This document shows, in pieces, positions 45,867-53,649 of a DNA stretch of 64,000 nt; positions within the stretch are counted from its first letter, which is position 1, and every line of letters starts with the position of its first letter. Below the pieces are notes generated by a model. The model did not search any database, was not told where the DNA came from, and saw nothing but the letters and a program-made list of their open reading frames with translations. This DNA comes from Flavisolibacter ginsengisoli DSM 18119. GTDB taxonomy: Bacteria > Bacteroidota > Bacteroidia > Chitinophagales > Chitinophagaceae. The DNA lies in NCBI RefSeq assembly GCF_900129295.1, contig NZ_FQUU01000005.1, positions 1 to 64,000 on the forward strand. The letters run 5' to 3'. A program made the translations under genes and the position numbers.

Positions 45867-46053
45867 TGAAAAAAGCAATTATTACAACAATTGTAAGCAT
45901 ATCAGTTATTCTTTTGTAATTATGGTTTATGCACTCGTCTATGCTGACCATGAAAGTTCATTCTGGAAGAACCGCCTTGTAATTGGGATATCATTTATGG
46001 TTTTGGCCGCCCTCTCTATAATTGTTGCCCGACGGTCCCGAACAGCAGCTTAA
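45867..46053 (+). pseudogene. Frameshifted small two-helix membrane protein
   Basis: ATG at 45867 gives MKKAIITTIVSISVILL and a stop at 45918. The adjacent frame then gives 'VIMVYALVYADHESSFWKNR' and a second helix 'LVIGISFMVLAALSIIVARR', ending at 46053. Adding one T in the run at 45909-45914 would join them into a 62-residue protein with two helices. Either a real mutation or a homopolymer error in the sequence explains it. No family was recognised. Confidence 0.55.
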
Positions 46054-46367
46054 TGAACCAATGCAGTTTAGAACTTTATCATTTGAGTTGGCAGCTAAGG
46101 TTCAGTAATCTCTTTCCCGATGAGTCACCGCAGCTATATCAAAATCTTTCTGCTGTGGACAACAAAACAAATAGCTGTAATTTGGACAGTTTGATCGCGA
46201 ACAGACTGCTTTTAGTCGGAAAGGCCAAAATATCACTTAAAAGCCAAACGCAAAATTCAAAGAAGCTAAAGTACGTTTATAAAAAGGATATTCTAGGTGG
46301 TGAACAAGGAACATTCTATTTCGGGAATAGTAAGGTTTATCAGGCTATCATCTTCCTGGGCGAGTAA
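46053..46367 (+). CDS. Hypothetical protein containing a REP half-site
   Basis: A 104-residue frame starting at an ATG that overlaps the previous stop (taATG). Residues about 19-27 are encoded by a 24-base sequence that recurs at the end of the deletion-derivative mobile unit (46719-46742). The C-terminal 'KKLKYVYKKDILGGEQGTFY' looks protein-like, but there is no domain, signal or homologue I can name. It may be a remnant. Confidence 0.35.
   Translation: MNQCSLELYHLSWQLRFSNLFPDESPQLYQNLSAVDNKTNSCNLDSLIANRLLLVGKAKISLKSQTQNSKKLKYVYKKDILGGEQGTFYFGNSKVYQAIIFLGE
46111..46134 (+). repeat. 24-base copy of the REP end of the 46.7-kb unit
   Basis: tctttcccgatgagtcaccg plus cagc is identical to 46719-46742. 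The second half of the palindrome (gactcatcgg) is not found nearby, so this is a half-REP or a donor/target-site copy. Confidence 0.65.
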
Positions 46368-46521
46368 ACGGACTTACAACAACTGTATGTCTAAATACGG
46401 GCTTTTGAAAAATTTTGTATCTGATTATCTTTATTCAGCAACAGCACATAGACTGAACTGGAGTTTTGTAAAAGACCATACTTCGGCAAGTACTATCCAT
46501 GTATGCGAAGTTTTCCCTATC

Positions 46522-46731
46522 ATGAAAAGACTTCTAACTTTATTTAGTTTAATAGGACTTACCACCTGTAATCAGTCAAATCCCAAGGTTGACACAAAGA
46601 CAATGGATTTTGGTGCATTTAGCGTTAGGACGCCTCAATCCTGGCAGCAAATCAAAGCAAGAGGCACTGACAGTTATGTTGGCAGAATTGCCATTGATGA
46701 AAAAGATACGCTAGATTTTCTTTCCCGATGA
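46522..46731 (+). pseudogene. Lipoprotein gene truncated by a REP-type element
   Basis: ATG at 46522 starts a lipoprotein: 'MKRLLTLFSLIGLTTCNQSN' with lipobox Cys at residue 16, then 'MDFGAFSVRTPQSWQQIKAR' and 'DSYVGRIAIDEKDTLDF'. At 46725 the REP palindrome begins and the frame ends three codons later in TGA, giving only 69 residues. The break in the middle of a folded-looking domain indicates truncation. An ATG further upstream in the same frame would add a stretch without protein character. Confidence 0.6.
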
Positions 46732-47005
46732 GTCACCGCAGCAGTAGGCTATCACTTTATGATATCCAGCGCGGGACTCATCGGCTGACTCACTTGTATC
46801 CTTCTTCCCTTTTGCTTTCTTTTCTCTTGATTGCAGTACACAAACCCAAAGCAAGAGCAGGCATTTATTTTATCACCTTTACCTGTTATAAATAGAGTTT
46901 TATCGGCGTGTTGCGGAGTAGGAGGAAAGGAAGCGGGAGGAACAGAATCGATGAGTCCCGCCAGAGAGCCTGGAGAAGCAAGATATTGCCTCGGTGACTC
47001 ATCGG
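46725..47005. mobile_element. Non-autonomous REP-bounded element with RAYT N-terminal remnant
   Basis: Two palindromic units in inverted orientation bound it: 46725-46784 (ccgatgagtcaccg ... cgggactcatcgg) and 46949-47005 (cgatgagtcccg ... cggtgactcatcgg). Between them, 46842-46895 encodes KPKARAGIYFITFTCYK and a stop, which is the conserved N-terminus of RAYT proteins ('GIYFITFTC'). The rest of the transposase is gone. It is therefore a deletion derivative, comparable to a MITE, and it ends the lipoprotein gene on its left. Confidence 0.7.
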
Positions 47006-47200
47006 AGAAGGAATAAGTAAAATTGTTAGAAATAAATAGACCGAAAAATACATCATTCCAGGAATGAAACTGAATGTTCCAATAAGAGAAAAGATAAACA
47101 AGACTAAAAACTCTTACCTTTTGAAATAAGCAATGAGTCTTTGCAACGGTGTAACTATTAACGAATAAGGTATAAACAAGAGTAAATGATATTTATAAAA
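47006..47200 (+). other. Leader region of the propeller lipoprotein gene
   Basis: 195 bases without a coding frame, between the REP-type element and the propeller gene. No hairpin or consensus promoter was recognised; it must contain the promoter of the downstream gene. Confidence 0.4.
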
Positions 47201-48280
47201 ATGATCAAGAGCACGATTATTTTTTTCTGCGTTTTGACTCCCTTTGTTTCCTGTAACGGTCAAAATCAAAAACTATATGAGTATAGAATAGAACCCACAA
47301 CTGCAGCAATTGGCCACCCTGTTTCCGATCTTGGAAAAAACATTGACTGCATGTTGCAAGACAAAAACGGGAATTATTGGTTTGCCAGCAACGGAGATGG
47401 CGTTTACCGCTATGACAACAAAACGCTTTTACACATTACTGACAAGGATGGCTTATGCAGCAATTTTGTTTTGGCAATTCAGCAGGACATACATGGGTAT
47501 TTGTGGTTCTCAACCCGCGATGGCATTTGCCAATTTGATGGAAAGAAATTTACCAATTATACCACTATCATAAAAAATGCACCAATTGGCAGATTACAAT
47601 ACAAAGAAGGCGGACTGTTTTTTAATCATTTAAACGGAGTTTGTTTTTATGACGGCAACACGTTTACAAACTTCGTCATTTACCCTGGCAGCTACAAGCC
47701 TTCTATGAGCGATATGAACAGGCCCTATGGTATTTATTCAACTCTTATTGATAATACGGGAAATGTTTGGTTTGGCACCCAGTCGCAGGGTGTTTGCCGT
47801 TACGACGGCAAAACATTCACATATTTAACTGACAAAAATTTAGCAGGTCCTGCCGTAAGAACCATGTTTCAGGATAAGGCAGGAAATATTTGGTTTGGCA
47901 ATAACGGTGGAGGGTTATACCGTTACGACGGGAAAAAGTTAACCAACATTACAGAAGAAAAAAATTTAGGTAATGCTGAATTTTTGAAAGGTACATTCAA
48001 TGATAAACCCGGTTCGCTGGCAAGAGTATGGGCCATAAATGAAGACAATGATGGTAACCTTTGGATAGGAACAATTGACGCTGGGGTATGGAAATTTGAC
48101 GGAACTAATCTAACAAATTACACGATCAAAGACGGCCTTTCAGGTAACGCTATATGGACAATTTACAAAGACAATAAAGGCGAATTATGGTATGTAACAA
48201 ATGGGGATGCTATTTGTACATTCAATGGACAAGCATTTATCAAACATGACGTACCTGGGCAACTACTCAAATCAAAGTGA
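47201..48280 (+). CDS. Two-component-regulator propeller lipoprotein
   Basis: About 359 residues from ATG 47201, which precedes a lipoprotein signal ('IIFFCVLTPFVSCNGQ'). The mature part is made of regulator-propeller repeats: 'DKNGNYWFASNGDGVYRYDN', 'DIHGYLWFSTRDGICQFDGK', 'DNTGNVWFGTQSQGVCRYDG', 'DKAGNIWFGNNGGGLYRYDG' and 'DNDGNLWIGTIDAGVWKFDG'. In hybrid two-component systems such repeats sense polysaccharide breakdown products in the periplasm, but here no membrane helix, kinase or regulator domain follows. It is a stand-alone propeller of unknown ligand. Confidence 0.85.
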   Translation: MIKSTIIFFCVLTPFVSCNGQNQKLYEYRIEPTTAAIGHPVSDLGKNIDCMLQDKNGNYWFASNGDGVYRYDNKTLLHITDKDGLCSNFVLAIQQDIHGYLWFSTRDGICQFDGKKFTNYTTIIKNAPIGRLQYKEGGLFFNHLNGVCFYDGNTFTNFVIYPGSYKPSMSDMNRPYGIYSTLIDNTGNVWFGTQSQGVCRYDGKTFTYLTDKNLAGPAVRTMFQDKAGNIWFGNNGGGLYRYDGKKLTNITEEKNLGNAEFLKGTFNDKPGSLARVWAINEDNDGNLWIGTIDAGVWKFDGTNLTNYTIKDGLSGNAIWTIYKDNKGELWYVTNGDAICTFNGQAFIKHDVPGQLLKSK

Positions 48281-48396
48281 GACAGCAGGTAACAGTGACG
48301 CTAAAGGGAAGGCGATTGAAAAACTTTGGCACTTTTGCACCAATTTTGCCTCACTAATAATATGGCGGCTATGAGGCAGACCCACCTGCATCAACA

Positions 48397-48801
48397 TCAG
48401 TTTGTCTTATAAATATTTGTTCTGTTAAGTTTTATCTTCTTATGCCAGTAGATGTAAGATAATATACCAGGAATAAACCAAAACAACAGCGTAAGCATTA
48501 ACGGATCAAAAGTTTTGGAAACCGCAATGCCAGAATAAACCGCAGCAATCAAATCAAAAAACAAGCCTGCGTAAGCCCATTCTTTTATCCTGCCTTTTCC
48601 CGGAATCAGGAGGACAATGCACCCGATTAATTTTGCCCAGCCGGTAAAGGGAATAAAATACTCTGGATAGCCCAGCATGCCGTGAATTAGTTTTACTGAA
48701 TCTTCATTTACCAATATGCTTGACCATGAGGAAAAGATCATTAATGCACAAAATAGAATGGTGAATATCCAGTAGAGTGTGTTGATGGTTTTGGGGTTCA
48801 T
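48397..48801 (-). CDS. DoxX-like family membrane protein
   Basis: A 134-residue protein with four hydrophobic helices. 'MLGYPEYFIPFTGWAKLIGC', 'VLLIPGKGRIKEWAYAGLFF' and 'DLIAAVYSGIAV' are typical for the DoxX-like branch. DoxX-type proteins are linked to redox or sulfur stress, but the function of the small members is unknown. It is a single gene, transcribed against its neighbours. Confidence 0.82.
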   Translation of the reverse strand: MNPKTINTLYWIFTILFCALMIFSSWSSILVNEDSVKLIHGMLGYPEYFIPFTGWAKLIGCIVLLIPGKGRIKEWAYAGLFFDLIAAVYSGIAVSKTFDPLMLTLLFWFIPGILSYIYWHKKIKLNRTNIYKTN

Positions 48802-49047
48802 ATTTTCGATTTGTTTACCAAGATGGAATCGGTTGCTGATTTATTTAGAGTACTATTACGGCAATTCTAAAGGCGAATTGCGGCAATTGCTACCAAGGGT
48901 AGATTACGAAGATAGCAGCAGAACTGGTACTATGAAATAGAAGAACAATTTATTAGTTTTAACGCCATAATCAACAACAGTACTGCTAATGCTGCTATCG
49001 GTATGCGGGTATGCGTTGGCCACAATGCAAAAAGAGCCAGGTAACTT

Positions 49048-50115
49048 ATGAAAATGCTTCTAACACTACTATTGTTTGTTTTATCAATTAACAAACTCTA
49101 TTCTCAAGAAAATGACACAACAAATTTTGAAGCACAACCAACTTCAATATATGAAGTCATCCGGCAATTGGGTACTGATAAACTGGTGTTTTATTACAAT
49201 GACAACTGGCAATTAGTAAAGCCAATATGTGGAACAATTTTCAGAATCTCAAAACTGGACACAGTCCTGTTAACTTTTACAGGAAAATTTGAGGACTATT
49301 ATTCCAGCGATACTACAGTAGCAACTGAAGGAAATTATACAAATGGGAAAAAAGAGGGGAGGTTTGCTATTTATTTCCCAAATGGACAGCTGGCACAATC
49401 CGGGAATTATATCAATGACAAAAAAAGTGGAATTTGGGAATACTTCTATGAGAACGGAACAAGGCGGCAAATATTGGACTTTCAGGGTGATGAAATACTG
49501 GTTAAAGAGTTTTGGAATGAAGAAGGAAAGAAAATGGTTGACTTGGGAAATGGTGAGTGGTTCAGTTATGCGTCTTCGGAAAGATTCATGAAAACATCAG
49601 GAGAAGTTCTGAATGGGCGGAGAAATGGTACATGGAAAAACACGATACCCTCCCAAAACCTGACGACTAATACAGAAAAGTATAAAGATGGAAAATTGAT
49701 CAGCGGGAAAATGTTTTCAGTTGTTGGAGGAACTGAAACTTACAAGGATACACAATACTGTTCCATTGACAAAACACCAATGTTTATAGCGGCAGAACAA
49801 TTCCAGATGAACCGTTGCTTTAAGTACCTGAAAAACAACTGGGAGTTTGCCACATATCCTGGTGGTATGGATAGGTTTTATAGCCAGATCAGGGAAAAAA
49901 TAGTATTAAGCGGATCAGTACTTATGCGGGGCGTAATCAAAGTTCAAATGACAATTGATAAGGAAGGCAAAATGACTAATTTTCAGCCAGTTTCTAACCT
50001 CGGGTACGAATTTGATTTAATCAGGGCCCTGCAAACAATGGAAAACTGGACACCAACGAAAGTAAACGGCAAGCCAACAATACAACCAAAACTTATAAGT
50101 TTTGAGATCAGGTGA
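49048..50115 (+). CDS. Exported MORN/YwqK-repeat protein with C-terminal TonB-like domain
   Basis: A 355-residue protein with signal peptide 'MKMLLTLLLFVLSINKLYSQ'. Residues about 95-215 hold MORN-type repeats: 'EGNYTNGKKEGRFAIYFPNG', 'QSGNYINDKKSGIWEYFYEN', 'SGEVLNGRRNGTWKN'. Residues about 275-355 resemble the TonB C-terminal fold: 'VLMRGVIKVQMTIDKEGKMT', 'LIRALQTMENWTPTKVNGKP'. No TonB membrane anchor is present, so it is an exported protein combining both modules rather than an energy transducer. Function is unknown. Confidence 0.78.
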   Translation: MKMLLTLLLFVLSINKLYSQENDTTNFEAQPTSIYEVIRQLGTDKLVFYYNDNWQLVKPICGTIFRISKLDTVLLTFTGKFEDYYSSDTTVATEGNYTNGKKEGRFAIYFPNGQLAQSGNYINDKKSGIWEYFYENGTRRQILDFQGDEILVKEFWNEEGKKMVDLGNGEWFSYASSERFMKTSGEVLNGRRNGTWKNTIPSQNLTTNTEKYKDGKLISGKMFSVVGGTETYKDTQYCSIDKTPMFIAAEQFQMNRCFKYLKNNWEFATYPGGMDRFYSQIREKIVLSGSVLMRGVIKVQMTIDKEGKMTNFQPVSNLGYEFDLIRALQTMENWTPTKVNGKPTIQPKLISFEIR

Positions 50116-50213
50116 AGGGAATATAATGCTTCCAATATTTTTTTGAATACATGGCTTACCTTTTTAGTTGGCTGTAATTTTAATAACAATCCCGATCCAG
50201 GGTAATCCACAAT

Positions 50214-50585
50214 TTGCCAATTAAAACACAATCCAATCGTTTGAAATATAGTGTATACGTTATTGAGCTGTCAAAACGGGTATTTACTGAAAACGCAAGG
50301 TTTCGTGCTGCTAATCCTCAATTCAATGGTGTGCTTGAATGCCTGTATGTTGGCATGACCAGCAAAACTCCGAAAGAACGATTTGAACAACACAAGAATG
50401 GATACATTAATAAGAAGGGTATTAATCTTTCGGCCTACCTTCCTCACAAGTACGGCAGGTATTTAAGACCAAGCCTTTACGAACATATCAATGTTAAAGC
50501 CATGTCAAGGCATGAGGCATTACAGATGGAAGAAAAACTAGCATTGGATCTTAGAAGGCAGGGATATGCTGTTTGGTTTAATTGA
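50214..50585 (+). CDS. GIY-YIG-like nuclease domain protein
   Basis: A 123-residue protein with a variant GIY-YIG pattern: 'YSVYVIEL' (first strand), 'LECLYVGMTSKTPKERFEQH' (YVG in place of YIG, the conserved Arg in 'ERFEQH') and a C-terminal Glu in 'ALQMEEKLALDLRRQGY'. It should bind and perhaps nick DNA or RNA. Start: TTG at 50214 is the first available start in the frame and no ATG precedes 'SVYVIEL'. No methylase or other partner is next to it. Confidence 0.65.
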   Translation: MPIKTQSNRLKYSVYVIELSKRVFTENARFRAANPQFNGVLECLYVGMTSKTPKERFEQHKNGYINKKGINLSAYLPHKYGRYLRPSLYEHINVKAMSRHEALQMEEKLALDLRRQGYAVWFN

Positions 50586-50879
50586 AATGCTTAACATGTT
50601 TTTGAATGTCCCAGGAAAGGTTATGTCTCCTCTCCTGGCACAACAAAGAAGTAATACATTGAAGAATAAGTATTAGTAATGTGCGAGTCCTCTTCGAGAG
50701 TCCTGCCTGGGGAGTAAATCCTTGAAGCAAACCGCTATTTTGTAAAACTTGAGGATACTGAATAAATTTAAATCACAATTCACTATTTAGCGTTTATGCG
50801 CATGTTAAGCTCCTAAGCTATGCATATAGAACCTTAACAAAGTTGACAACGTTACCGGCACAAGGAAAGATCATCATAT
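50586..50879 (+). other. Intergenic region with a possible REP-like relic
   Basis: 294 bases without a gene. Around 50684-50707 the sequence gcgagtcctcttcgagagtc resembles the core of the REPs at 44.6 and 45.2 kb, but its two GAGTC motifs face the same way, so the palindrome is not intact. Otherwise A/T-rich and featureless. Confidence 0.35.
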
Positions 50880-51692
50880 ATGATACAACGACAATTCGCA
50901 GAGCGGGCAAAAGAAGTTATAGAAACAGACGAAAATGTAATTGGCCTGGCCGTTGCGGGCTCCTGGCTAACAAATGAGATGGATGAGTTTTCGGACCTTG
51001 ACCTTATCCTTGTCACCCAGGACAAGATTTCTAATGATAAAGACAAAATGCTTGGTTATGCTAAACGCCTTGGTGATCTATTATCGGGATTCACTGGGGA
51101 ACATGTTGGTGAACCAAGAGTGTTGATTTGCCTTTATGACAACCCTTTACTTCATGTGGACATCAAGTTTGTGACGTTGGAAGAGTTTCACATAAGAATT
51201 GAGACGCCGACTATCCTGCTTGACAAAGGCTCACGGCTGCAACAGGCTTTGGACAATTCAAGGCCGAAGTTTCCGTATCCGGACTATCAATGGATTGAAG
51301 ACCGGTTTTGGATATGGATCCATTATGCGCTACTTAAAATCGGGCGGGGTGAATACCTGGAGGCATACGACTTCTTTGGTTTTTTACGAATGGTTGTATT
51401 TGGACCTTTGCTTCACATCAAAAATGAAAATCTTCCGCGCGGTGTGAGAAAGGTTGAGACGTCCCTTCAGGAGGATGACTTGAAGAGGTTACTAGACACA
51501 ATTCCTACTTACGACGTATCGGGTTTGCTATGCGGTTTGAGAAGCGCCGTTGAACTTTACAGGCAGTTGCGTCAATCACTGTTTGGAACAAACGTACTGT
51601 TACATCAGCAAGCTGAAAAGAAAGTAATGGAATATTTTGAGCACATTGAACATGTTAAGAATAAAATGGCTGATGAAAGAAGAGACGGCTGA
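50880..51692 (+). CDS. Nucleotidyltransferase-fold protein
   Basis: A 270-residue protein with the polymerase beta-type nucleotidyltransferase signature 'AVAGSWLTNEMDEFSDLDLI' (Gly-Ser, then Asp-x-Asp at about 38-40), and a third carboxylate in 'LHVDIKFVTLEEF'. The C-terminal 130 residues are helical. The layout resembles aminoglycoside or lincosamide nucleotidyltransferases, which modify antibiotics with AMP, but also uncharacterised members of the superfamily. Resistance cannot be claimed from sequence alone. Confidence 0.72.
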   Translation: MIQRQFAERAKEVIETDENVIGLAVAGSWLTNEMDEFSDLDLILVTQDKISNDKDKMLGYAKRLGDLLSGFTGEHVGEPRVLICLYDNPLLHVDIKFVTLEEFHIRIETPTILLDKGSRLQQALDNSRPKFPYPDYQWIEDRFWIWIHYALLKIGRGEYLEAYDFFGFLRMVVFGPLLHIKNENLPRGVRKVETSLQEDDLKRLLDTIPTYDVSGLLCGLRSAVELYRQLRQSLFGTNVLLHQQAEKKVMEYFEHIEHVKNKMADERRDG

Positions 51693-51820
51693 ACTGAGTA
51701 AATGAGGGGTCTTTTCATTCCCGGGTACGATCTCAGAATTGCATCGAGTAACAAATCGTCAAGACAAAAAGAATGATCAGTGAATAAACGTCTATCGCAA
51801 TATAAAATGGAATTATGTAA

Positions 51821-51850
51821 AAGCCCCGGCAACATAATGTGCCAGGGCTT
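51821..51850 (-). terminator. Probable terminator of the DUF6616-like gene
   Basis: On the minus strand a two-part stem (aagccc with gggctt, ggca with tgcc) is followed by CTTTTACA. It lies 31 bases behind the stop of the downstream-strand gene. Confidence 0.65.
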
Positions 51851-51881
51851 CCGTTTAATCTATGTTAGCGTACTCGTTGTC

Positions 51882-52217
51882 TTATAAGGCTATCATTTGC
51901 CCGATGACCTCCTGTGGCCCGCCGGCAGGTCCCATTAAATTCACCTGGTCGAAGTAATTGTACCAGCCTGCGCCTTCCACTAATTTTTCAAAGCCTTGAG
52001 CTGCTTCGCTATTTGGGAAATTCCATATAGCAAAAAAATCGTAGTCTGCCTTGGTGAAAGTGGCTTTATCATTGGCGCCCCAGCTAATAATTTGTGCACC
52101 ATTTTCTAATAGCTGTTGAATAGCAGGCCCTAAGGCATTCATGTAATTTCCTCTTTCTTCAGTTGACAGATCCATCCAGGCTTGTTTGGCCTTCCATAAT
52201 TCAATGTAAGTGATCAT
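51882..52217 (-). CDS. DUF6616-like protein
   Basis: About 111 residues. 'MITYIELWKAKQAWMDLSTE' with 'ALGPAIQQLLENG', 'DYDFFAIWNFPNSEAAQGFE', 'GWYNYFDQVN' and 'EVIGQMIAL' match a small family I recall as DUF6616, probably a ferredoxin-like alpha/beta fold related to dimeric stress-responsive barrels. The ATG at 52217 starts the conserved part; an ATG 21 bases upstream adds 'MLKQNYT' and is less likely. Function is unknown. Confidence 0.72.
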   Translation of the reverse strand: MITYIELWKAKQAWMDLSTEERGNYMNALGPAIQQLLENGAQIISWGANDKATFTKADYDFFAIWNFPNSEAAQGFEKLVEGAGWYNYFDQVNLMGPAGGPQEVIGQMIAL

Positions 52218-52396
52218 CGTGTAGTTTTGTTTCAACAAACATATGGAATAAGTATCCTGTATGCTAATGACATTTTGGTGATCTATATAGATTGTAACTT
52301 ACACAAATGACTATATTGGAAATTTTATTACAGATTGTTCGGGGTATTAAAGGAACGAATTGATTAATATTTATCTTGGAGCAAGGGAAGTATTAT

Positions 52397-52903
52397 ATGA
52401 AACTTATACTGGAAACAGAGCGCTTGTTATTAAGAGAATTCACTTTGGATGATACAGCATTTATAATTGAATTACTGAATAGCCCGGGGTGGATCAAATA
52501 TATTGGCGACAGGAATATCAAAACTGAAAAACAGGCATTGGCATATCTGCACAATGGTCCATTGAAAAGTTACCAGCTAAATGGATTCGGTTTGTCCATG
52601 GTGGAGAAAAAGGAGGGCAAGGTGCCTATAGGCATGTGTGGTATCATTAAACGCGACACTTTGAACAATCCTGATATAGGGTTTGCTTTTTTGCCAGAGT
52701 ATTATGGCCAGGGATATGCCCTGGAAATTGCATCCGCCACACTTAACTATGCAAAACAGACTTTAGGGCTTCCTGTAATATCTGCAATTACATTGCCTGG
52801 TAATTCCAGGTCGGTAAGGCTATTGGAAAAGATTGGATTGCAGTTTAGTCAAACCATTGTTTTTCCTGGCAGTGAAGAAGAGTTGTTGCTGTATAATGGA
52901 TGA
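52397..52903 (+). CDS. GNAT family N-acetyltransferase (RimJ/RimL-like)
   Basis: A 168-residue GNAT enzyme of the RimJ/RimL type: 'LETERLLLREFTLDDTAFII', 'VPIGMCGIIKRD', 'DIGFAFLPEYYGQGYALEIA' (acetyl-CoA loop) and 'VISAITLPGNSRSVRLLEKI' with 'GLQF'. The ATG at 52397 is chosen over an upstream TTG. It may acetylate a protein N-terminus or a small amine; substrate unknown. Confidence 0.9.
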   Translation: MKLILETERLLLREFTLDDTAFIIELLNSPGWIKYIGDRNIKTEKQALAYLHNGPLKSYQLNGFGLSMVEKKEGKVPIGMCGIIKRDTLNNPDIGFAFLPEYYGQGYALEIASATLNYAKQTLGLPVISAITLPGNSRSVRLLEKIGLQFSQTIVFPGSEEELLLYNG

Positions 52904-52936
52904 GCGGTGAAAAAGATTTTTATTTATAATACGCAG

Positions 52937-52962
52937 AGGTCATCCTTATTAAAGGATGACCT
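52937..52962. terminator. Bidirectional hairpin between convergent genes
   Basis: An 11-bp perfect stem (52937-52947 with 52952-52962, loop atta) lies between the GNAT gene (plus) and the monooxygenase-like gene (minus). T-rich sequence follows on both sides, so it may end both transcripts. Confidence 0.72.
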
Positions 52963-53028
52963 ATGTTCTTTTCAATACCCACGTATCTTAGATAAAGCTG
53001 CGTGCTTTACTGTGGAATGAAAAGACCC

Positions 53029-53346
53029 TTAATGCATTTCAGGAATTAATTCTCCTACTTTTTCAAATGTATAAACCTTTAACACTGGTTCTTTTGTGGT
53101 GAATGCTGTTACTTTATTACGCAGTTCTTTATAAACTGGTCCATTTTCATAAAGATCAACATCAGCCTTGGTTTTCCATTCTGAAAAAGCTATGAATTCA
53201 TCTGTGTTAACAGTAGGTACCAGGAACCTGGCATCAGTGCATCCTTTAACTTTTCTCAATGTAGGAATGATTTCTTTCCTGTATAATTCTTTTACTTCAT
53301 TGATGCGTTCTGGAGCAATTTTCAGGAACATTTGTCTTACTAACAT
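53029..53346 (-). CDS. Antibiotic biosynthesis monooxygenase (ABM) domain protein
   Basis: A 105-residue dimeric alpha/beta-barrel protein: 'VRQMFLKIAPERINEVKELY', 'IPTLRKVKGCTDARFLVP', 'EFIAFSEWKTKADVDLYE' and 'VLKVYTFEKV'. ABM proteins include small cofactor-free oxygenases and haem-degrading enzymes; many are uncharacterised. No catalytic residue can be assigned. Confidence 0.8.
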   Translation of the reverse strand: MLVRQMFLKIAPERINEVKELYRKEIIPTLRKVKGCTDARFLVPTVNTDEFIAFSEWKTKADVDLYENGPVYKELRNKVTAFTTKEPVLKVYTFEKVGELIPEMH

Positions 53347-53596
53347 ATAGACTCCTTTTGTTTTAAATTAAGAAATTCTGTTTCTTAGGGAGTCAAATTT
53401 TAAGAGCAACACAAGGTATGTTAGTCCTGGTACTTAAACAATGATAGTGGTCATAGTATAGTCGAATGGAACATATAATTCAAAACATTCTCTTCCCCTT
53501 ACCAATGTTATCGCAGGTACAATTGCAGAGAGATTTTAAGACATGGATGTATTAAATATTGTAACTGCTTATTCATAAACCTTGTACAGTGATGTA

Positions 53597-53630
53597 AAAT
53601 AAAAAGCCTCCCTTTGTTGAAAGGAGGCTT
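53597..53630 (-). terminator. Terminator of the M16 peptidase operon
   Basis: On the minus strand an 8-10 bp stem (aagcctcc at 53604-53611 with ggaggctt at 53623-53630, plus ttt/aaa) is followed by TTTTTATTTTA. It lies 20 bases behind the second M16 gene. Confidence 0.92.
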
Positions 53631-53649
53631 CGATTTTTTTACTTTATAA

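Noticed and set aside
45709-45951. 80-residue minus-strand frame opposite the frameshifted membrane protein gene
   Set aside because: It overlaps the better supported plus-strand gene remnant and has no recognisable content.
46297-46521. N-terminal extension of the truncated lipoprotein gene
   Set aside because: The upstream residues lack domain character and would remove the clear lipoprotein signal at ATG 46522.
46831-47016. 61-residue frame inside the REP-type element
   Set aside because: It reads through both REP and remnant sequence in a frame different from the RAYT codons.
50684-50707. Third REP of the GCGAGTC family
   Set aside because: The two GAGTC motifs have the same direction, so no full palindrome forms; at most a decayed copy.
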